DNA of 64,000 bases from Macrococcus equipercicus (GTDB lineage: Bacteria > Bacillota > Bacilli > Staphylococcales > Staphylococcaceae): positions 1 through 64,000 of the forward strand of contig NZ_SCWC02000008.1 in NCBI RefSeq assembly GCF_004359525.2, written 5' to 3'. Positions 43,246 through 52,580 of this stretch are shown here, piece by piece. The notes under the pieces are model-generated. The model worked only from the letters and a program-made list of their open reading frames with translations. It was not told the DNA's origin and did not search any database. Position numbers and translations under genes: made by a program. Numbering within the stretch: position 1 is the first letter of the stretch; each line of letters begins with the position of its first letter.

Positions 43246-44373
43246 ATGAATAAAGAAAATCAGCTTGTTTTTACAGGTATTATATTTATCGCAATGGCTT
43301 ATGGCATTTCGCGCTTTAGTTATGGTCTGCTGCTGCCTTATTTCAATGGGCCGCTGCAGATGACTAATCAAATATCTGGTCTGATTTCAGCGGTCTCTTA
43401 TTTAACATATATACTCGGGCTGCTGTCGGTCTTTACTGTCTTCAAAAACGTCCAGCCGCGCGACGATCTGCTTATATCAGCTTTGTTATCGTTGTTCGGA
43501 CTGTCATTGCTGGTGCTCTCCACTCATTATATGCTGTTTGGCATAGGAGTCTGCATACTCGGATTTTCTGCTGGTATGGCTACGTCACCATTCGGCTATA
43601 TTATTAAAGAAGAAGTGACATATGGTTATCAGGATAGAAGCAATGCCTGGCTCAATACCGGCATTGGTCTCGGCCTTGTCATTATAGGACTGGTTGTCTT
43701 CTTCTTTAAAGGACACTGGCGGTACAGTTACTTTACGTTCATTGTACTCAGTGTACTGATCACACTTGTGAACTATAAGAAGCTGCCGTTTGTTAATATG
43801 GGACATTTGAACTATAAGATGGATCTACGGTATATTTTCTACGGCAGAAAGCTGATTCTTTCCACAGTGCTGCTCGGTATCGGGACATCAGCGTACTGGA
43901 CGTATTTCCAGTCCTATATTTATGAGACGGACTTCAAACAGTGGACGAGTCTGTTCTGGGTGACGCTCGGTCTCGGCGGCCTGCTCGGCGGTTTTGCCGG
44001 ACGTGCCTTTGAGTTGTTCGGTCTGACGCGCATCCATATATTCACAGGATTATCACTTGCTGCTGCCAACGTCATGTTAATACTGACTCAGAACAGTATG
44101 CTGATGGCAGCTTCAACGGTATTGTTCGGCATGATTTACGTGTTCAGTATGGGTGTGTATGCTTTCTGGAGTTCAAGGCTCTATGTGGAGTTCCCATCGA
44201 TGGGTATTATCATCACATTTGTGACGCTTGCTGCCGGTCAGTTCCTCGGAACATTCTTCTCGGGGTTTATACTGGAAGTCACAGGATTCAGAGGATTGTT
44301 CATTGTCTATAGTATATTGAGTCTAGTCACTATTCTGTTCAGGCCATTTGCCGAAGAACTGGAAGAGCTGTAG
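43246..44373 (+). CDS. MFS transporter, YbfB/YjiJ-like
   Basis: A 375-residue protein with about 11-12 membrane segments. The start GIIFIAMAYGISRFSYGLLLPYFNGPLQMTNQISGLISAVSYLTY is the YbfB/YjiJ-family pattern, with GFSAGMATSPFG in TM4-5. It is a single gene with no regulator next to it. The substrate is unknown. A strong terminator follows. Confidence 0.85.
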   Translation: MNKENQLVFTGIIFIAMAYGISRFSYGLLLPYFNGPLQMTNQISGLISAVSYLTYILGLLSVFTVFKNVQPRDDLLISALLSLFGLSLLVLSTHYMLFGIGVCILGFSAGMATSPFGYIIKEEVTYGYQDRSNAWLNTGIGLGLVIIGLVVFFFKGHWRYSYFTFIVLSVLITLVNYKKLPFVNMGHLNYKMDLRYIFYGRKLILSTVLLGIGTSAYWTYFQSYIYETDFKQWTSLFWVTLGLGGLLGGFAGRAFELFGLTRIHIFTGLSLAAANVMLILTQNSMLMAASTVLFGMIYVFSMGVYAFWSSRLYVEFPSMGIIITFVTLAAGQFLGTFFSGFILEVTGFRGLFIVYSILSLVTILFRPFAEELEEL

Positions 44374-44414
44374 TCAGCGGCAATAAAGCGGTCCTTTTTT
44401 ATTGCCGCTGACTC
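44374..44414 (+). terminator. Terminator after MFS gene
   Basis: GTCAGCGGCAATAAA pairs with TTTATTGCCGCTGAC across a short loop; the T run is inside the right arm. Confidence 0.8.
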
Positions 44415-44424
44415 AAATAAATAG

Positions 44425-44455
44425 ACAAAAAAAGACATCTCCTAGGAGATGTCTT
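44425..44455 (-). terminator. Terminator of the cold-shock gene
   Basis: On the minus strand AAGACATCTCC and GGAGATGTCTT form the stem, followed by TTTTTTTGTC. Confidence 0.88.
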
Positions 44456-44465
44456 GAAGGTTAAA

Positions 44466-44666
44466 TTATAATTTAACGATGTTAGCTGCTTGAGGACCAC
44501 GTTGGCCTTCTTCGATGTTGAATTCAACAGCTTGTCCTTCTTCTAATGTTTTGTAGCCGTCGCCTTCGATAGCGCTGAAGTGAGCGAATACGTCGTCTCC
44601 GCCTTCAACTGAAATGAAACCGAAACCTTTTTCTGCGTTAAACCATTTAACTGTACCTTGTGTCAT
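44466..44666 (-). CDS. cspA: Cold shock protein
   Basis: A 66-residue RNA chaperone. It shows both RNA-binding motifs, KGFGFIS (RNP1) and VFAHFSAI (RNP2), within a five-strand OB fold beginning [15 protein letters not shown]. Start: ATG 44666, behind GGAGGTCATT. The frame stays open 57 bases further upstream, but that part belongs to the leader. Transcribed from a strong promoter with a long structured leader, as usual for this family. Confidence 0.97.
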   Translation of the reverse strand: MTQGTVKWFNAEKGFGFISVEGGDDVFAHFSAIEGDGYKTLEEGQAVEFNIEEGQRGPQAANIVKL

Positions 44667-44835
44667 GTGTAATGACCTCCAAATAATTATTACTAAATCA
44701 GAATTTCTCAAAAAGAAATTCACACGTTACAAAAGTATTAACAAACCACGTTACTTTTGTACCATGTGAATGCGTTGCCTTTTAAACGTTCGATTTAATT
44801 ACTCTTAGTATATAACACATAAATGGCTTTGTCCA
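44667..44835 (-). promoter_or_regulatory. Cold-shock promoter and structured 5' leader
   Basis: On the minus strand TGGACA (44835-44830) and TATACT (44812-44807) with a 17-base spacer form the promoter. The leader of about 135 bases contains TACAAAAGTA with TACTTTTGTA (stem, 44728-44761) and GAATTTCT with AGAAATTC (44701-44721). Alternative folding of such leaders at low temperature normally controls csp translation. Confidence 0.75.
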
Positions 44836-44897
44836 GTAAAGTATCAATTTATATTAATAGAAATTATATTAGTTTGAAATAATTGGACAATTCAGCG

Positions 44898-46025
44898 TTA
44901 AATTCTACGGTATTTCTTTAGTGCTGCAACGTTCAGACCGATGAACAGCAATGCAAATACAGCGAGAACGATGATATCTAAAGTGACAGCGCTGAGCGGC
45001 CACTCTTTGTACATGATTTTCTTCAGTGCATCTCCAGCGTAGTACAGCGGCATAATTCTGGCAAGTACTTGCAGCCAGCCCGCCATATTTTCAAGTGGAA
45101 ACAATCCTGAGAGAAAGGCTTGCGGTACAATGACGAGCGGGATGAACTGAATCATCTGGAACTCCGACTTGGCGAACGCTGATAATAACAGCCCGAGTGA
45201 CAATGCGACGAGTGCCACAAACAAGTTGACGACAATTACTTGCAGGATGGTCTTAGGTGCAGCAATGCCGAGTACGAAGACAGCGAACAGGACGATGACA
45301 AGTGTCTGGATTGATGCAAGCAGTCCGTAGCTGATGACATAGCTGAGTGTCACTTCGTATCTTTTTACCGGTGACAGGAGCATCCGCTCAAGCGTACCTG
45401 TCGTCCGTTCTTTCAAGAAACCGATACCTGCAATAAGGAAGACGAAGAAAAATACGAAAAAGCCGATGAGCACTGGTGACAAAGTGTCAAAAGCTGATGT
45501 ATCTTTACTGCCGTAAATATAATCAGTCTTGACCGTCGTCTGTTCTGGTTTATTGACTGTCATATTTTTTGTCGGACTGAACGGGATTTTATTGAGTACT
45601 TGAGTGAGGTCTTTAAGCTGTGCTTTCATATCATCGATTAACGTGCTCTGTGTTTTCTGCTGGTAAATCTGATTGACCAGCAGCTTAATTTTGTTCGCAA
45701 TAGCCGGGTCATCATTGAGCAGCTTGATAGTCACTTTATCTTTAGTTTTGATCACTATGCCGTCCAGCTGATGATCTTCCATAAAGGACTTTAAGTCAGA
45801 CGGCTTATTCCTGTAATCCGTCACAGTCATTTCACTGTCTTCTAGTCTATCTACTATAGAAGGTTCAATATTTACAGTGCCGATTGCAGGTTTCTTCGTG
45901 CTGTTGTCAAAGGCTGCGTGCATGAGCGTCAAAATGAATAGCGGCGCAATGAACAGCATGGCAAGTGTCCGTTTATCTCTCAGCTTCTCAAGCAGTATGC
46001 GTTTGACGATTCCTGTCATTCTCAT
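44898..46025 (-). CDS. ABC-2 type transporter permease
   Basis: A 375-residue permease with one N-terminal helix (about 19-36), a large external domain (40-180) and five C-terminal helices. GFLKERTTGTLERMLLSPVKRYEVTLSYV and FIPLVIVPQAFLSGLFPLENM are typical of the YhgE/YbhR ABC-2 group. Its start overlaps the ATPase stop by four bases. The pair exports a drug, lipid or polymer; the substrate is not known. Confidence 0.87.
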   Translation of the reverse strand: MRMTGIVKRILLEKLRDKRTLAMLFIAPLFILTLMHAAFDNSTKKPAIGTVNIEPSIVDRLEDSEMTVTDYRNKPSDLKSFMEDHQLDGIVIKTKDKVTIKLLNDDPAIANKIKLLVNQIYQQKTQSTLIDDMKAQLKDLTQVLNKIPFSPTKNMTVNKPEQTTVKTDYIYGSKDTSAFDTLSPVLIGFFVFFFVFLIAGIGFLKERTTGTLERMLLSPVKRYEVTLSYVISYGLLASIQTLVIVLFAVFVLGIAAPKTILQVIVVNLFVALVALSLGLLLSAFAKSEFQMIQFIPLVIVPQAFLSGLFPLENMAGWLQVLARIMPLYYAGDALKKIMYKEWPLSAVTLDIIVLAVFALLFIGLNVAALKKYRRI

Positions 46026-46750
46026 AGCGGCACCTGCTTTCTGCCGGCCTTAATGAAGACATCATCGAATGACGCTGCATGATACTGAGTCTTCAAATGA
46101 TAAGGCGTGCCTGATGCCAGTATCGTACCATCTTTGATCATCGCGATATAGTCACAGCGTTCTGCTTCATCCATTACGTGCGTCGTCATAATAATCGTCT
46201 TTCCTTGCGCTTTAAGTTTCGCAAGCTCCTCCCATATTGACCGGCGCAGTTCCGGATCGATGCCTACGGTCGGCTCATCCAGTATAATAATCGTCGGATT
46301 GTGCAGCAGTGCGATCGCCAGTGACAAGCGCCGCTTCATACCGCCTGAATACTGGCTGACTTTCTTGTTCAGATCGTTTTCCAGACCGACAAGACCTGCT
46401 GTATAAGCGATGCGTTCTTTCGCGACATTCTTCTTAAGTGAATATAAAGAACAGTAGAATGCCAGATTCTCACGTCCCGTTAACTCGCTGTACAAAGCAT
46501 CAGACTGTGCCATAAAGCCGACGTGCTGCATGAGCGATCTATCAGGGACTACTTTATCAAGCACATAAATACTGCCGGCAGACGGATAGTCAAGCCCTGC
46601 AATCATCCGCACAAGCGTTGTCTTGCCCGCACCAGACGGCCCGATAAAGCCGTATATTCTGCCGCTGTCCATATCGAAGTCGATACCAGTCAGCACTTGA
46701 GCATTACCGAAGGATTTGGAGACATTATTAATAATAATCTGTTCTGCCAT
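46022..46750 (-). CDS. ABC transporter ATP-binding protein (ABC-2 partner)
   Basis: A 242-residue ATPase. Walker A GPSGAGKTT, Q-loop VGFMAQSDALYSEL, signature YSGGMKRRLSLAIAL, Walker B IIILDEPTVGIDP and the switch MTTHVMDEAERCD are in order. GGMKRRL is usual for the DrrA/CcmA-like export group. GGAGGTG precedes the ATG. It is first in a two-gene operon with the permease. Confidence 0.92.
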   Translation of the reverse strand: MAEQIIINNVSKSFGNAQVLTGIDFDMDSGRIYGFIGPSGAGKTTLVRMIAGLDYPSAGSIYVLDKVVPDRSLMQHVGFMAQSDALYSELTGRENLAFYCSLYSLKKNVAKERIAYTAGLVGLENDLNKKVSQYSGGMKRRLSLAIALLHNPTIIILDEPTVGIDPELRRSIWEELAKLKAQGKTIIMTTHVMDEAERCDYIAMIKDGTILASGTPYHLKTQYHAASFDDVFIKAGRKQVPL

Positions 46751-46880
46751 AGGGCACCTCCATAAGTTGGACTTTCTTACATTATAACGATATATGGCTC
46801 ACAGTACCTATATGATTGATTAATCGATTATATTGAAGATTTCATGTACAATGTAAGCGTAACCTAAAATGATGTGAGGG

Positions 46881-47378
46881 GTGACGGCAGTGGAAGTGAG
46901 GATTGAAGAGAAAGACGCATTTAATATCGTCGGTGTGACTAAACGAGTGCCTATCCGCTTTGAAGGATTAAACGCGGAAATCATAGAACTTGCACAGAGC
47001 ATCACTGCATCACAACATGACACGATGAATTGCTTGAATGATTTATATCCTCATCAAGTCGTCAATGCTTCCTTTGACTTTGACGACACGCGCTTTGAAG
47101 GAAAAGGGGAGCTGACGCATATGATCGGTTTCATCACAGCGAAAGACAACCCGACAGACGAACTGAAGCAGCTGCATGTCGAAAGCGGCACATGGGCCGT
47201 ATTCCCGAGCACAGGACCATTTCCGCAGACCCTGCAGGATATATGGGGGATGATTTATGCAGAGTGGCTGCCGGAATCAGATTACATAGTGACAGCAGGC
47301 CCGGAAATATCATTCACGCAGAACAACAACAGTGAAATAAAATACAGCGAAATATGGCTGCCTGTTAAGAAGAAGTGA
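46881..47378 (+). CDS. GyrI-like effector-binding domain protein
   Basis: A 165-residue stand-alone effector-binding domain. It starts VEVRIEEKDAFNIVGVTKRVPI, the family's first strand, and has SGTWAVFPSTGPFPQTLQDIWGMIYAEWLPESDY, the conserved core with the ligand-pocket Trp and Glu, then PEISF and YSEIWLPVKK. These domains normally follow the DNA-binding part of AraC or MerR regulators; alone they bind or hydrolyse small amphipathic compounds, or act as gyrase inhibitors. The GTG start has GAGGGG close upstream. Confidence 0.85.
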   Translation: MTAVEVRIEEKDAFNIVGVTKRVPIRFEGLNAEIIELAQSITASQHDTMNCLNDLYPHQVVNASFDFDDTRFEGKGELTHMIGFITAKDNPTDELKQLHVESGTWAVFPSTGPFPQTLQDIWGMIYAEWLPESDYIVTAGPEISFTQNNNSEIKYSEIWLPVKKK

Positions 47379-47498
47379 AAAAATATTAAGAGTGAAGCAG
47401 AGCGGTTGTATTGCTGCTTCTTTTTTGTGTAAATTTGGTATTGAGTCAGATTGACAAAACCCATATTGTCTGCAGAAACACAAAGGACTTAAAATGTA

Positions 47499-47713
47499 GA
47501 CCAAATTTGAAATGAAAATGGCCCACATTTTGATTTGTGGACCAAATTTGAAATGAAAATGGGCCATATTTTGATTTGTGGACCAAATTTGAAATGAAAA
47601 TGGCCCACATTTTGATTTGTGGACCAAATTTGAAATGAAAATGGGCCACATTTTGATTTGTGGACCAAATTTGAAAGAAAATGGCCCGCATTTTGATTTG
47701 TGGACCAAATTTT
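47499..47713 (+). repeat. Tandem array, 41-bp unit, five copies plus a part
   Basis: Units begin at 47499, 47540, 47581, 47622 and 47663 (41-base steps) and a partial one at 47703 after a one-base loss. Each begins GACCAAATTTGAAA and contains a palindrome, GGCCCACA-N8-TGTGGACC with one mismatch. The centre alternates between TGGCCCA and TGGGCCA in successive units. The unit length is not a multiple of three, so the open frames seen on the minus strand here are by-products of the repetition. Confidence 0.93.
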
Positions 47714-47715
47714 GA

Positions 47716-47868
47716 GTGGATAACATCGTCACATTTTTTGTGCTGGACAGCGGGAGTGATGCAGAGCGGTTCAGTGAGCGTTCTAATACTCTGCTGATCC
47801 GGGATTTCTCAACGGAAGTAGCACTCGGACAGCTGCCGGAGTTAGCAGCAGTCAGTTCATCTGTTTGA
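47716..47868 (+). CDS. Possible small gene or gene remnant (50 residues)
   Basis: GTG to TGA, encoding a 50-residue peptide starting VDNIVTFFVLDSGSDAERFS and ending AAVSSSV. Its codon use looks like the core genome and its composition is protein-like, but there is no ribosome site, and it begins directly where the repeat array ends. It may be the surviving end of a gene displaced by the array. It overlaps the -35 box of the csoR promoter by four bases. No family recognised. Confidence 0.3.
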   Translation: MDNIVTFFVLDSGSDAERFSERSNTLLIRDFSTEVALGQLPELAAVSSSV

Positions 47869-47893
47869 CAATAGTACCCTTAGGGGGTATGAT
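47865..47893 (+). promoter_or_regulatory. csoR promoter with CsoR operator in the spacer
   Basis: TTGACA (47865-47870) and TATGAT (47888-47893), spacer 17. Between them lies TACCCTTAGGGGGTA (47875-47889), the palindromic copper-operator type bound by CsoR. A bound repressor would block polymerase, and Cu(I) would release it. Confidence 0.85.
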
Positions 47894-47918
47894 TACTATG
47901 TAACAGGAGGTGTTGCCA

Positions 47919-48209
47919 TTGACAGAAGAACGCAGGAGCCACCATCCTGATCATGTCAAAAAAGATATGGTCAACCGTCTGAACAGAGTAGAAGGGCAGA
48001 TCCGCGGGATTAAAGGGATGATAGAGAAAGATGTCTACTGTGATGAAGTGATCACGCAGTTATCAGCTGCCCAGTCAGCGCTTAACAGCGTGGCGAAAAT
48101 ACTGCTTGAAGGTCACTTGAAAGGCTGCGTTGTCAACCGGTTGAACGCCGGTGATGATGAAGTGCTGGATGAATTGTTAGTCACGATGCAGAAGTTAATG
48201 AGAAAATAA
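47919..48209 (+). CDS. csoR: Copper-sensing repressor CsoR
   Basis: A 96-residue all-helical repressor. VNRLNRVEGQIRGIKGMIEKDVYCDEVITQLSAAQSAL contains the Cys of the Cu(I) site, with His (about residue 62) and a second Cys in LLEGHLKGCVVNRL: the C-H-C triad. Start: TTG 47919, eight bases after AGGAGG; the GTG at 47910 overlaps the ribosome site. It heads csoR-copZ, with copA close downstream. Confidence 0.92.
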   Translation: MTEERRSHHPDHVKKDMVNRLNRVEGQIRGIKGMIEKDVYCDEVITQLSAAQSALNSVAKILLEGHLKGCVVNRLNAGDDEVLDELLVTMQKLMRK

Positions 48210-48224
48210 CAAGGAGTGGTTAAT

Positions 48225-48443
48225 ATGGCAAACCAAACATTGAACGTACGAGGTATGACTTGTGAACACTGCCGTTCAGCTGTAGAAGAAAGTGTCAGTG
48301 CAGTTGAAGGGGTAAACGATGTGACCGTGAATCTTGAAAGCGGGGAAGTCGCTGTAGGATTTGACGATACGAAAGCCGCTGTCGAAGATATTAAAGATGC
48401 CATCGAAGAGCAGGGCTACGAAGTGATTCCGACAATAGAATAG
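48225..48443 (+). CDS. copZ: Copper chaperone CopZ
   Basis: A 72-residue HMA-domain protein with the copper site GMTCEHC near residue 10 and the usual beta-alpha-beta-beta-alpha-beta outline. It carries Cu(I) to CopA and CsoR. Start: ATG 48225, eight bases after AAGGAG; the frame's GTG at 48216 is within that site. It follows csoR by 15 bases. Confidence 0.95.
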   Translation: MANQTLNVRGMTCEHCRSAVEESVSAVEGVNDVTVNLESGEVAVGFDDTKAAVEDIKDAIEEQGYEVIPTIE

Positions 48444-48484
48444 TGAGAGAGTGCGAATTTTTCGCACTTATTTTTTAATTTAAA

Positions 48485-48503
48485 TATACCCTGGTATGGT
48501 ATA
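48485..48503 (+). promoter_or_regulatory. Second CsoR-type operator before copA
   Basis: TATACC-N7-GGTATA with an internal CCTGG lies 14 bases before the copA start. It resembles the site before csoR, so copA probably has its own copper-responsive promoter besides readthrough from csoR-copZ. Confidence 0.6.
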
Positions 48504-48516
48504 GGAAGGTGAATAA

Positions 48517-50703
48517 ATGAAACCGCACAAAACAGAGCTTGAGATCACAGGTATGACGTGTGCTGCCTGCTCCAGCCGTATAGAGAGAGTGCTGAACAAA
48601 ATGGAAGGCATTGATGAAGCGAATGTCAATTTAGCGCTGGAACATGCAACAGTGACTTATGACCCGGACATGACTGATGCGGCGCATATTATAGCGCGGA
48701 TTGAGAAACTTGGCTACGGCGCATTCCAGGAAGTAGACTCACAACAGACAGAAGATATAAGGGGCGAGGAGTCACGCCGGCAGCTCATTAAGTTCATCGC
48801 TGCTGCGGTATTGTCGCTGCCATTGTTATGGACGATGCTCGGTCACTTTAAGCTGACGTCTTTTCTGCGGGTGCCGGTGCTCCTGATGAATCCGTGGGTT
48901 CAGCTGCTGTTTGCCACGCCGGTGCAGTTCATTATCGGCCGGCAGTTCTACACAGGTGCCTATAAAGCACTGAAAAATGGCAGTGCCAATATGGATGTCC
49001 TTGTTGTACTCGGTACATCAGCGGCTTATGGCTATAGTGTCTACCAGATGTTTAAAGGACATCATACGCACCTTTATTTTGAGACGAGTACTGTACTGAT
49101 CACATTAATATTGCTCGGGAAATTATTAGAAGCAAGAGCGAAGGGTAAATCGTCCGGCGCTATAAAAGCACTGATGGGGCTGCAGGCTGAAACAGCAGTG
49201 GTCAGCCGTAATGGCGAAGAACTGACGATTCCGTTAGCAGAAGTCATCATAGGAGACATCGTGCAGGTGAAACCCGGGGAAAAAATCCCAGTTGACGGTG
49301 AAATGCTGGAAGGACAGTCAGCGGTGGATGAATCAATGCTGACAGGTGAAAGTCTGCCGGTCGACAAAAGTGCGGGTGACACGCTTTACGGGGCGACGCT
49401 TAATAAGAACGGCTTTATTACGATGCGTGCAACGAAAGTCGGTAAAGAGACAGCGCTCGCACAGATTATTAAAGTCGTCTCTGACGCTCAAGGTTCGAAA
49501 GCACCGATTCAGCGTCTGGCTGACCAAATTTCCAATGTTTTTGTGCCGATTGTCATCACTCTTGCACTGGCGGCCGGACTCATCTGGTATATGTTCGCTG
49601 CGCCGGGCAACTTTGCCCAGGCACTTGAAATTACAATCAGCGTGCTCGTCATCGCCTGTCCGTGTGCGCTCGGACTCGCGACGCCGACATCAATTATGGC
49701 AGGATCCGGGCGTGCTGCTGAAGCGGGCGTATTGTTCAAAGGCGGAGAGTTTCTTGAGCAGACGGGCCGAGTCAATACAGTGGTGATCGATAAGACCGGG
49801 ACAGTGACGCATGGTCAGCCTGTGCTGACAGATATCATATCAGTCGATATGCCGCATGCAGAGCTGCTGACACTTGCTGCTTCTGCTGAGAAGCAGTCGG
49901 AACATCCGCTTGCTGAAGCGGTCGTCAACAAAGCAGCAGCGGAAGAGCTGACATTAGTTAAGCCTGACCAGTTTCAAGTAATCCCGGGCTATGGTATTCA
50001 AGCAGTCATCGCCAGCCGTGAAATCATCATCGGCACTGAGCGACTGCTGGCATCAGTCTCTGTCGATGAACACGTGCTGGAACAGATGCATGCATTTGAA
50101 GCAGATGGTAAGACAGTCATGCTGATTGCTGTCGACAATAAGTTCGAAGGGCTGATCGCGGTTGCTGACACAGTGAAAGAAACCTCGGGAGAAGCTGTGG
50201 CACGCCTGAAATCTCTCGGTGTGGCAGTCATCATGCTGACTGGAGATAACAAGAGGACAGCAGAAGCAATCGGCAGACAAGTAGGTGTGGATCAGATCAT
50301 TTCAGAAGTGCTGCCGGAAGACAAGGCGAAAGTAGTGCGCAGGCTGCAGTCAGAGGGCAAGACAGTAGCAATGGTCGGCGACGGTATTAATGATGCACCG
50401 GCACTTGCCACAGCGGACATCGGTATGGCAATCGGGACAGGGACTGACGTTGCAATGGAAGCAGCCGATATTACATTGATCCGCGGTGATTTGAACAGTA
50501 TTGCTGATGCGCTCATTATGAGCCGGAAGACGATGCGCAACATTAAGCAGAATTTGTTCTGGGCATTCGGCTACAATGTCATTGGTATCCCTGTCGCAGC
50601 ACTTGGTCTGCTTGCGCCGTGGGTAGCGGGTGCTGCGATGGCATTCAGCTCAGTCTCTGTTGTGCTGAACGCTTTACGGCTGCAGCGGATGAAGATTAAA
50701 TAG
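48517..50703 (+). CDS. copA: Copper-exporting P1B-1 ATPase CopA
   Basis: A 728-residue Cu(I) pump. It has a single N-terminal HMA domain with [10 protein letters not shown] (staphylococcal CopA usually has two), eight membrane helices, actuator [11 protein letters not shown], the transmembrane CPC in [15 protein letters not shown], phosphorylation [18 protein letters not shown], and hinge [11 protein letters not shown]. The conserved Tyr-Asn ([11 protein letters not shown]) and [15 protein letters not shown] copper-site helices are present. AGGAAGGTG lies upstream. Confidence 0.95.
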   Translation: MKPHKTELEITGMTCAACSSRIERVLNKMEGIDEANVNLALEHATVTYDPDMTDAAHIIARIEKLGYGAFQEVDSQQTEDIRGEESRRQLIKFIAAAVLSLPLLWTMLGHFKLTSFLRVPVLLMNPWVQLLFATPVQFIIGRQFYTGAYKALKNGSANMDVLVVLGTSAAYGYSVYQMFKGHHTHLYFETSTVLITLILLGKLLEARAKGKSSGAIKALMGLQAETAVVSRNGEELTIPLAEVIIGDIVQVKPGEKIPVDGEMLEGQSAVDESMLTGESLPVDKSAGDTLYGATLNKNGFITMRATKVGKETALAQIIKVVSDAQGSKAPIQRLADQISNVFVPIVITLALAAGLIWYMFAAPGNFAQALEITISVLVIACPCALGLATPTSIMAGSGRAAEAGVLFKGGEFLEQTGRVNTVVIDKTGTVTHGQPVLTDIISVDMPHAELLTLAASAEKQSEHPLAEAVVNKAAAEELTLVKPDQFQVIPGYGIQAVIASREIIIGTERLLASVSVDEHVLEQMHAFEADGKTVMLIAVDNKFEGLIAVADTVKETSGEAVARLKSLGVAVIMLTGDNKRTAEAIGRQVGVDQIISEVLPEDKAKVVRRLQSEGKTVAMVGDGINDAPALATADIGMAIGTGTDVAMEAADITLIRGDLNSIADALIMSRKTMRNIKQNLFWAFGYNVIGIPVAALGLLAPWVAGAAMAFSSVSVVLNALRLQRMKIK

Positions 50704-50769
50704 TATATTCATTTACAAATTACTTCGGCTTCCGATATAATGTGAATAATAAAACACTGGGGTGATTGG

Positions 50770-52002
50770 ATGAAACAGTTTACTGAACAGATCAAAAAAT
50801 ATGCTGAAGTCATTGCGAAAGTCGGATTGAACGTGCAGCCGGGCGAAACAGTTGTCGTGCTGTCAGACGTCCGTGCACTTGATTTAGTGCGCGCGTTTAC
50901 AACAGCGAGCTATGAGCTTGGAGCGAAGAAAGTCATTGTTGAGCTGTCTGACAGCACGCTTCAGCAGGACCATATGAAATATCAGTCTATCGAAACTATT
51001 GAAGACTTACCACCTTATTTAAAAGTGAAAAACGACTATTACTTGCAGGAAAAAGTATCAATGCTGTTTATTCACGCGACATCTCCTGAAAGCCTGAAAG
51101 ATGCTGCTCCTGAAAAACTTGCGGCAGCTAATCGTGCCGGCCGTGAAGTATCAAAGGAACTCAGTGATTCACGCATGCGTCATGACCAGCCGTGGTGTAT
51201 CGTCGGCTACCCGGGTCCAGAATGGGCGAAGCTTGTCTTCCCTGACTTAGCAGAGGAAGAAGCAGTAGCTGAACTGATGGAAAATATATTGAAAACAGTG
51301 CGGGTGGATCAGGAAGACCCAGTAGCCGCATGGAATGCCCACGGTGATTTTCTGAAGTCACGTGCTAAATGGTTAAGTGATTTCAACTTTGACCGGCTGA
51401 AATATACGGCACCGGGCACTGACCTTGAAATCGGTCTGATTGACGGCTCACAGTTTGCAGGCGGCGGCCATAAAAGCCGCGGTAACCTTGATATTAAAGT
51501 CAATATGCCGACAGAAGAAGTGTTTACGTCACCGGATTACCGCCGGGTGAACGGTGTCGTCAGCAATACGCTGCCGCTGAGTTACGCAGGACAGATCATC
51601 GATCACTTCAAGCTGACTTTTAAAGATGGTGTAGTCACTGACTTTGAGGCAGAACAAGGCTTTGATGCCCTGAGAGAACTGCTGGATACGGACGAAGGTG
51701 CAAGACGACTAGGAGAAGCAGCGTTAGTACCGGTTGATTCACCGATTTCGAACTCCGGTATTCTTTATTACAACACATTGTTCGATGAGAATGCATCATG
51801 CCACGTTGCTCTCGGCAAAGCTTATCCAGGACCAGTGCCCGGAGCAAACGAGATGACCGAGGAAGAGCGCGATGCAGTCGGCTTGAACAGCTCTTTAACA
51901 CACGTCGACTTTATGATCGGCAGCAAAGAACTCGATATCGACGGCATCACAAGAGATGGTAAAGTTGTCCCTGTGTTCCGTCAAGGGAACTGGGTGGAAT
52001 AA
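50770..52002 (+). CDS. M29 family metallo-aminopeptidase (AmpS/PepS-like)
   Basis: A 410-residue cytosolic aminopeptidase. GLNVQPGETVVVLSDVRALDLVRAFT begins the M29 domain. The metal-site region contains NGVVSNTLPLSYAG, FEAEQGFDAL, EAALVPVDSPISNSGILYYNTLFDENASCHVALGKAYP (metal Glu and His), and ends with SSLTHVDFMIGSKELDIDGI, with the last His and Asp ligands. It removes N-terminal residues from peptides. A single gene with GGGGTG upstream. Confidence 0.92.
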   Translation: MKQFTEQIKKYAEVIAKVGLNVQPGETVVVLSDVRALDLVRAFTTASYELGAKKVIVELSDSTLQQDHMKYQSIETIEDLPPYLKVKNDYYLQEKVSMLFIHATSPESLKDAAPEKLAAANRAGREVSKELSDSRMRHDQPWCIVGYPGPEWAKLVFPDLAEEEAVAELMENILKTVRVDQEDPVAAWNAHGDFLKSRAKWLSDFNFDRLKYTAPGTDLEIGLIDGSQFAGGGHKSRGNLDIKVNMPTEEVFTSPDYRRVNGVVSNTLPLSYAGQIIDHFKLTFKDGVVTDFEAEQGFDALRELLDTDEGARRLGEAALVPVDSPISNSGILYYNTLFDENASCHVALGKAYPGPVPGANEMTEEERDAVGLNSSLTHVDFMIGSKELDIDGITRDGKVVPVFRQGNWVE

Positions 52003-52004
52003 TC

Positions 52005-52045
52005 AAGAATGGACGGTGTCATATGACACCGTCCATTCTTTATTA
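52005..52045. terminator. Bidirectional terminator
   Basis: AAGAATGGACGGTGTC with ATAT loop and its exact complement; a 16-bp perfect stem between convergent genes. Confidence 0.92.
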
Positions 52046-52474
52046 TTCAGTGCCTGTCGCTGATAAGTTCACATTGACGTTGCCGTGCAGCGCTTTTGAG
52101 TAAGGGCAGTGCTTATGAGCAATCTTGATGAATTTCTCTGCATCGGCCTGTGATAGTCCTTTAATATCTGCTGCTAAATCAATATCGAGCTTGAAGCTGT
52201 TTTTGTCATCTGGGTCTTCAATTAAGCGGACTGTTGCTTTGACCTGACTTGATTCATAATCTTTATGAGCTGCTTTCAGTACGAGTTCAAGCGCACTGTT
52301 GAAACATGTGCTGTAACCCGCTGCGAATAATTGTTCCGGATTCGTTTCAGTCGTCGCTGTACCACCCATTTCCTTTGGTTTGTCGACCTTGACTTTTAAG
52401 TTGCCGTCTTCTGTATAGGCTTCACCTGCACGGCCGCCGGTATTAATCGCGCTCGTTTCATAAATAGTCTTCAT
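52043..52474 (-). CDS. ohr: Organic hydroperoxide resistance protein Ohr
   Basis: A 143-residue OsmC-fold thiol peroxidase. The first catalytic Cys is in GYSTCFNSALELVL (about residue 58) and the second in AHKHCPYSKALHGN (about 122); the Arg and Glu that complete the Ohr site lie in TGGRAGEAY and NPEQLFAAGY. It reduces fatty acid and other organic hydroperoxides using lipoylated proteins. Start at ATG 52474, eight bases after GGAG; an ATG six bases before it is too close. No ohrR is adjacent. Confidence 0.94.
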   Translation of the reverse strand: MKTIYETSAINTGGRAGEAYTEDGNLKVKVDKPKEMGGTATTETNPEQLFAAGYSTCFNSALELVLKAAHKDYESSQVKATVRLIEDPDDKNSFKLDIDLAADIKGLSQADAEKFIKIAHKHCPYSKALHGNVNVNLSATGTE

Positions 52475-52580
52475 AGTCATCGCTCCTTATAGTTTAAATC
52501 TACAATTATAGTTCCACTGAACGTAGCTGTTGAAACATATAACGGGTAAAGTATATGATAAACTGATAGAGGTGAGAGCG

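Noticed and set aside
47310-47732. Minus-strand open frames over array B encoding repetitive KFGPQIKMWPIF-type peptides
   Set aside because: The repeat unit is not a multiple of three and the frames come only from stop-free repetition; no ribosome site or start fits.
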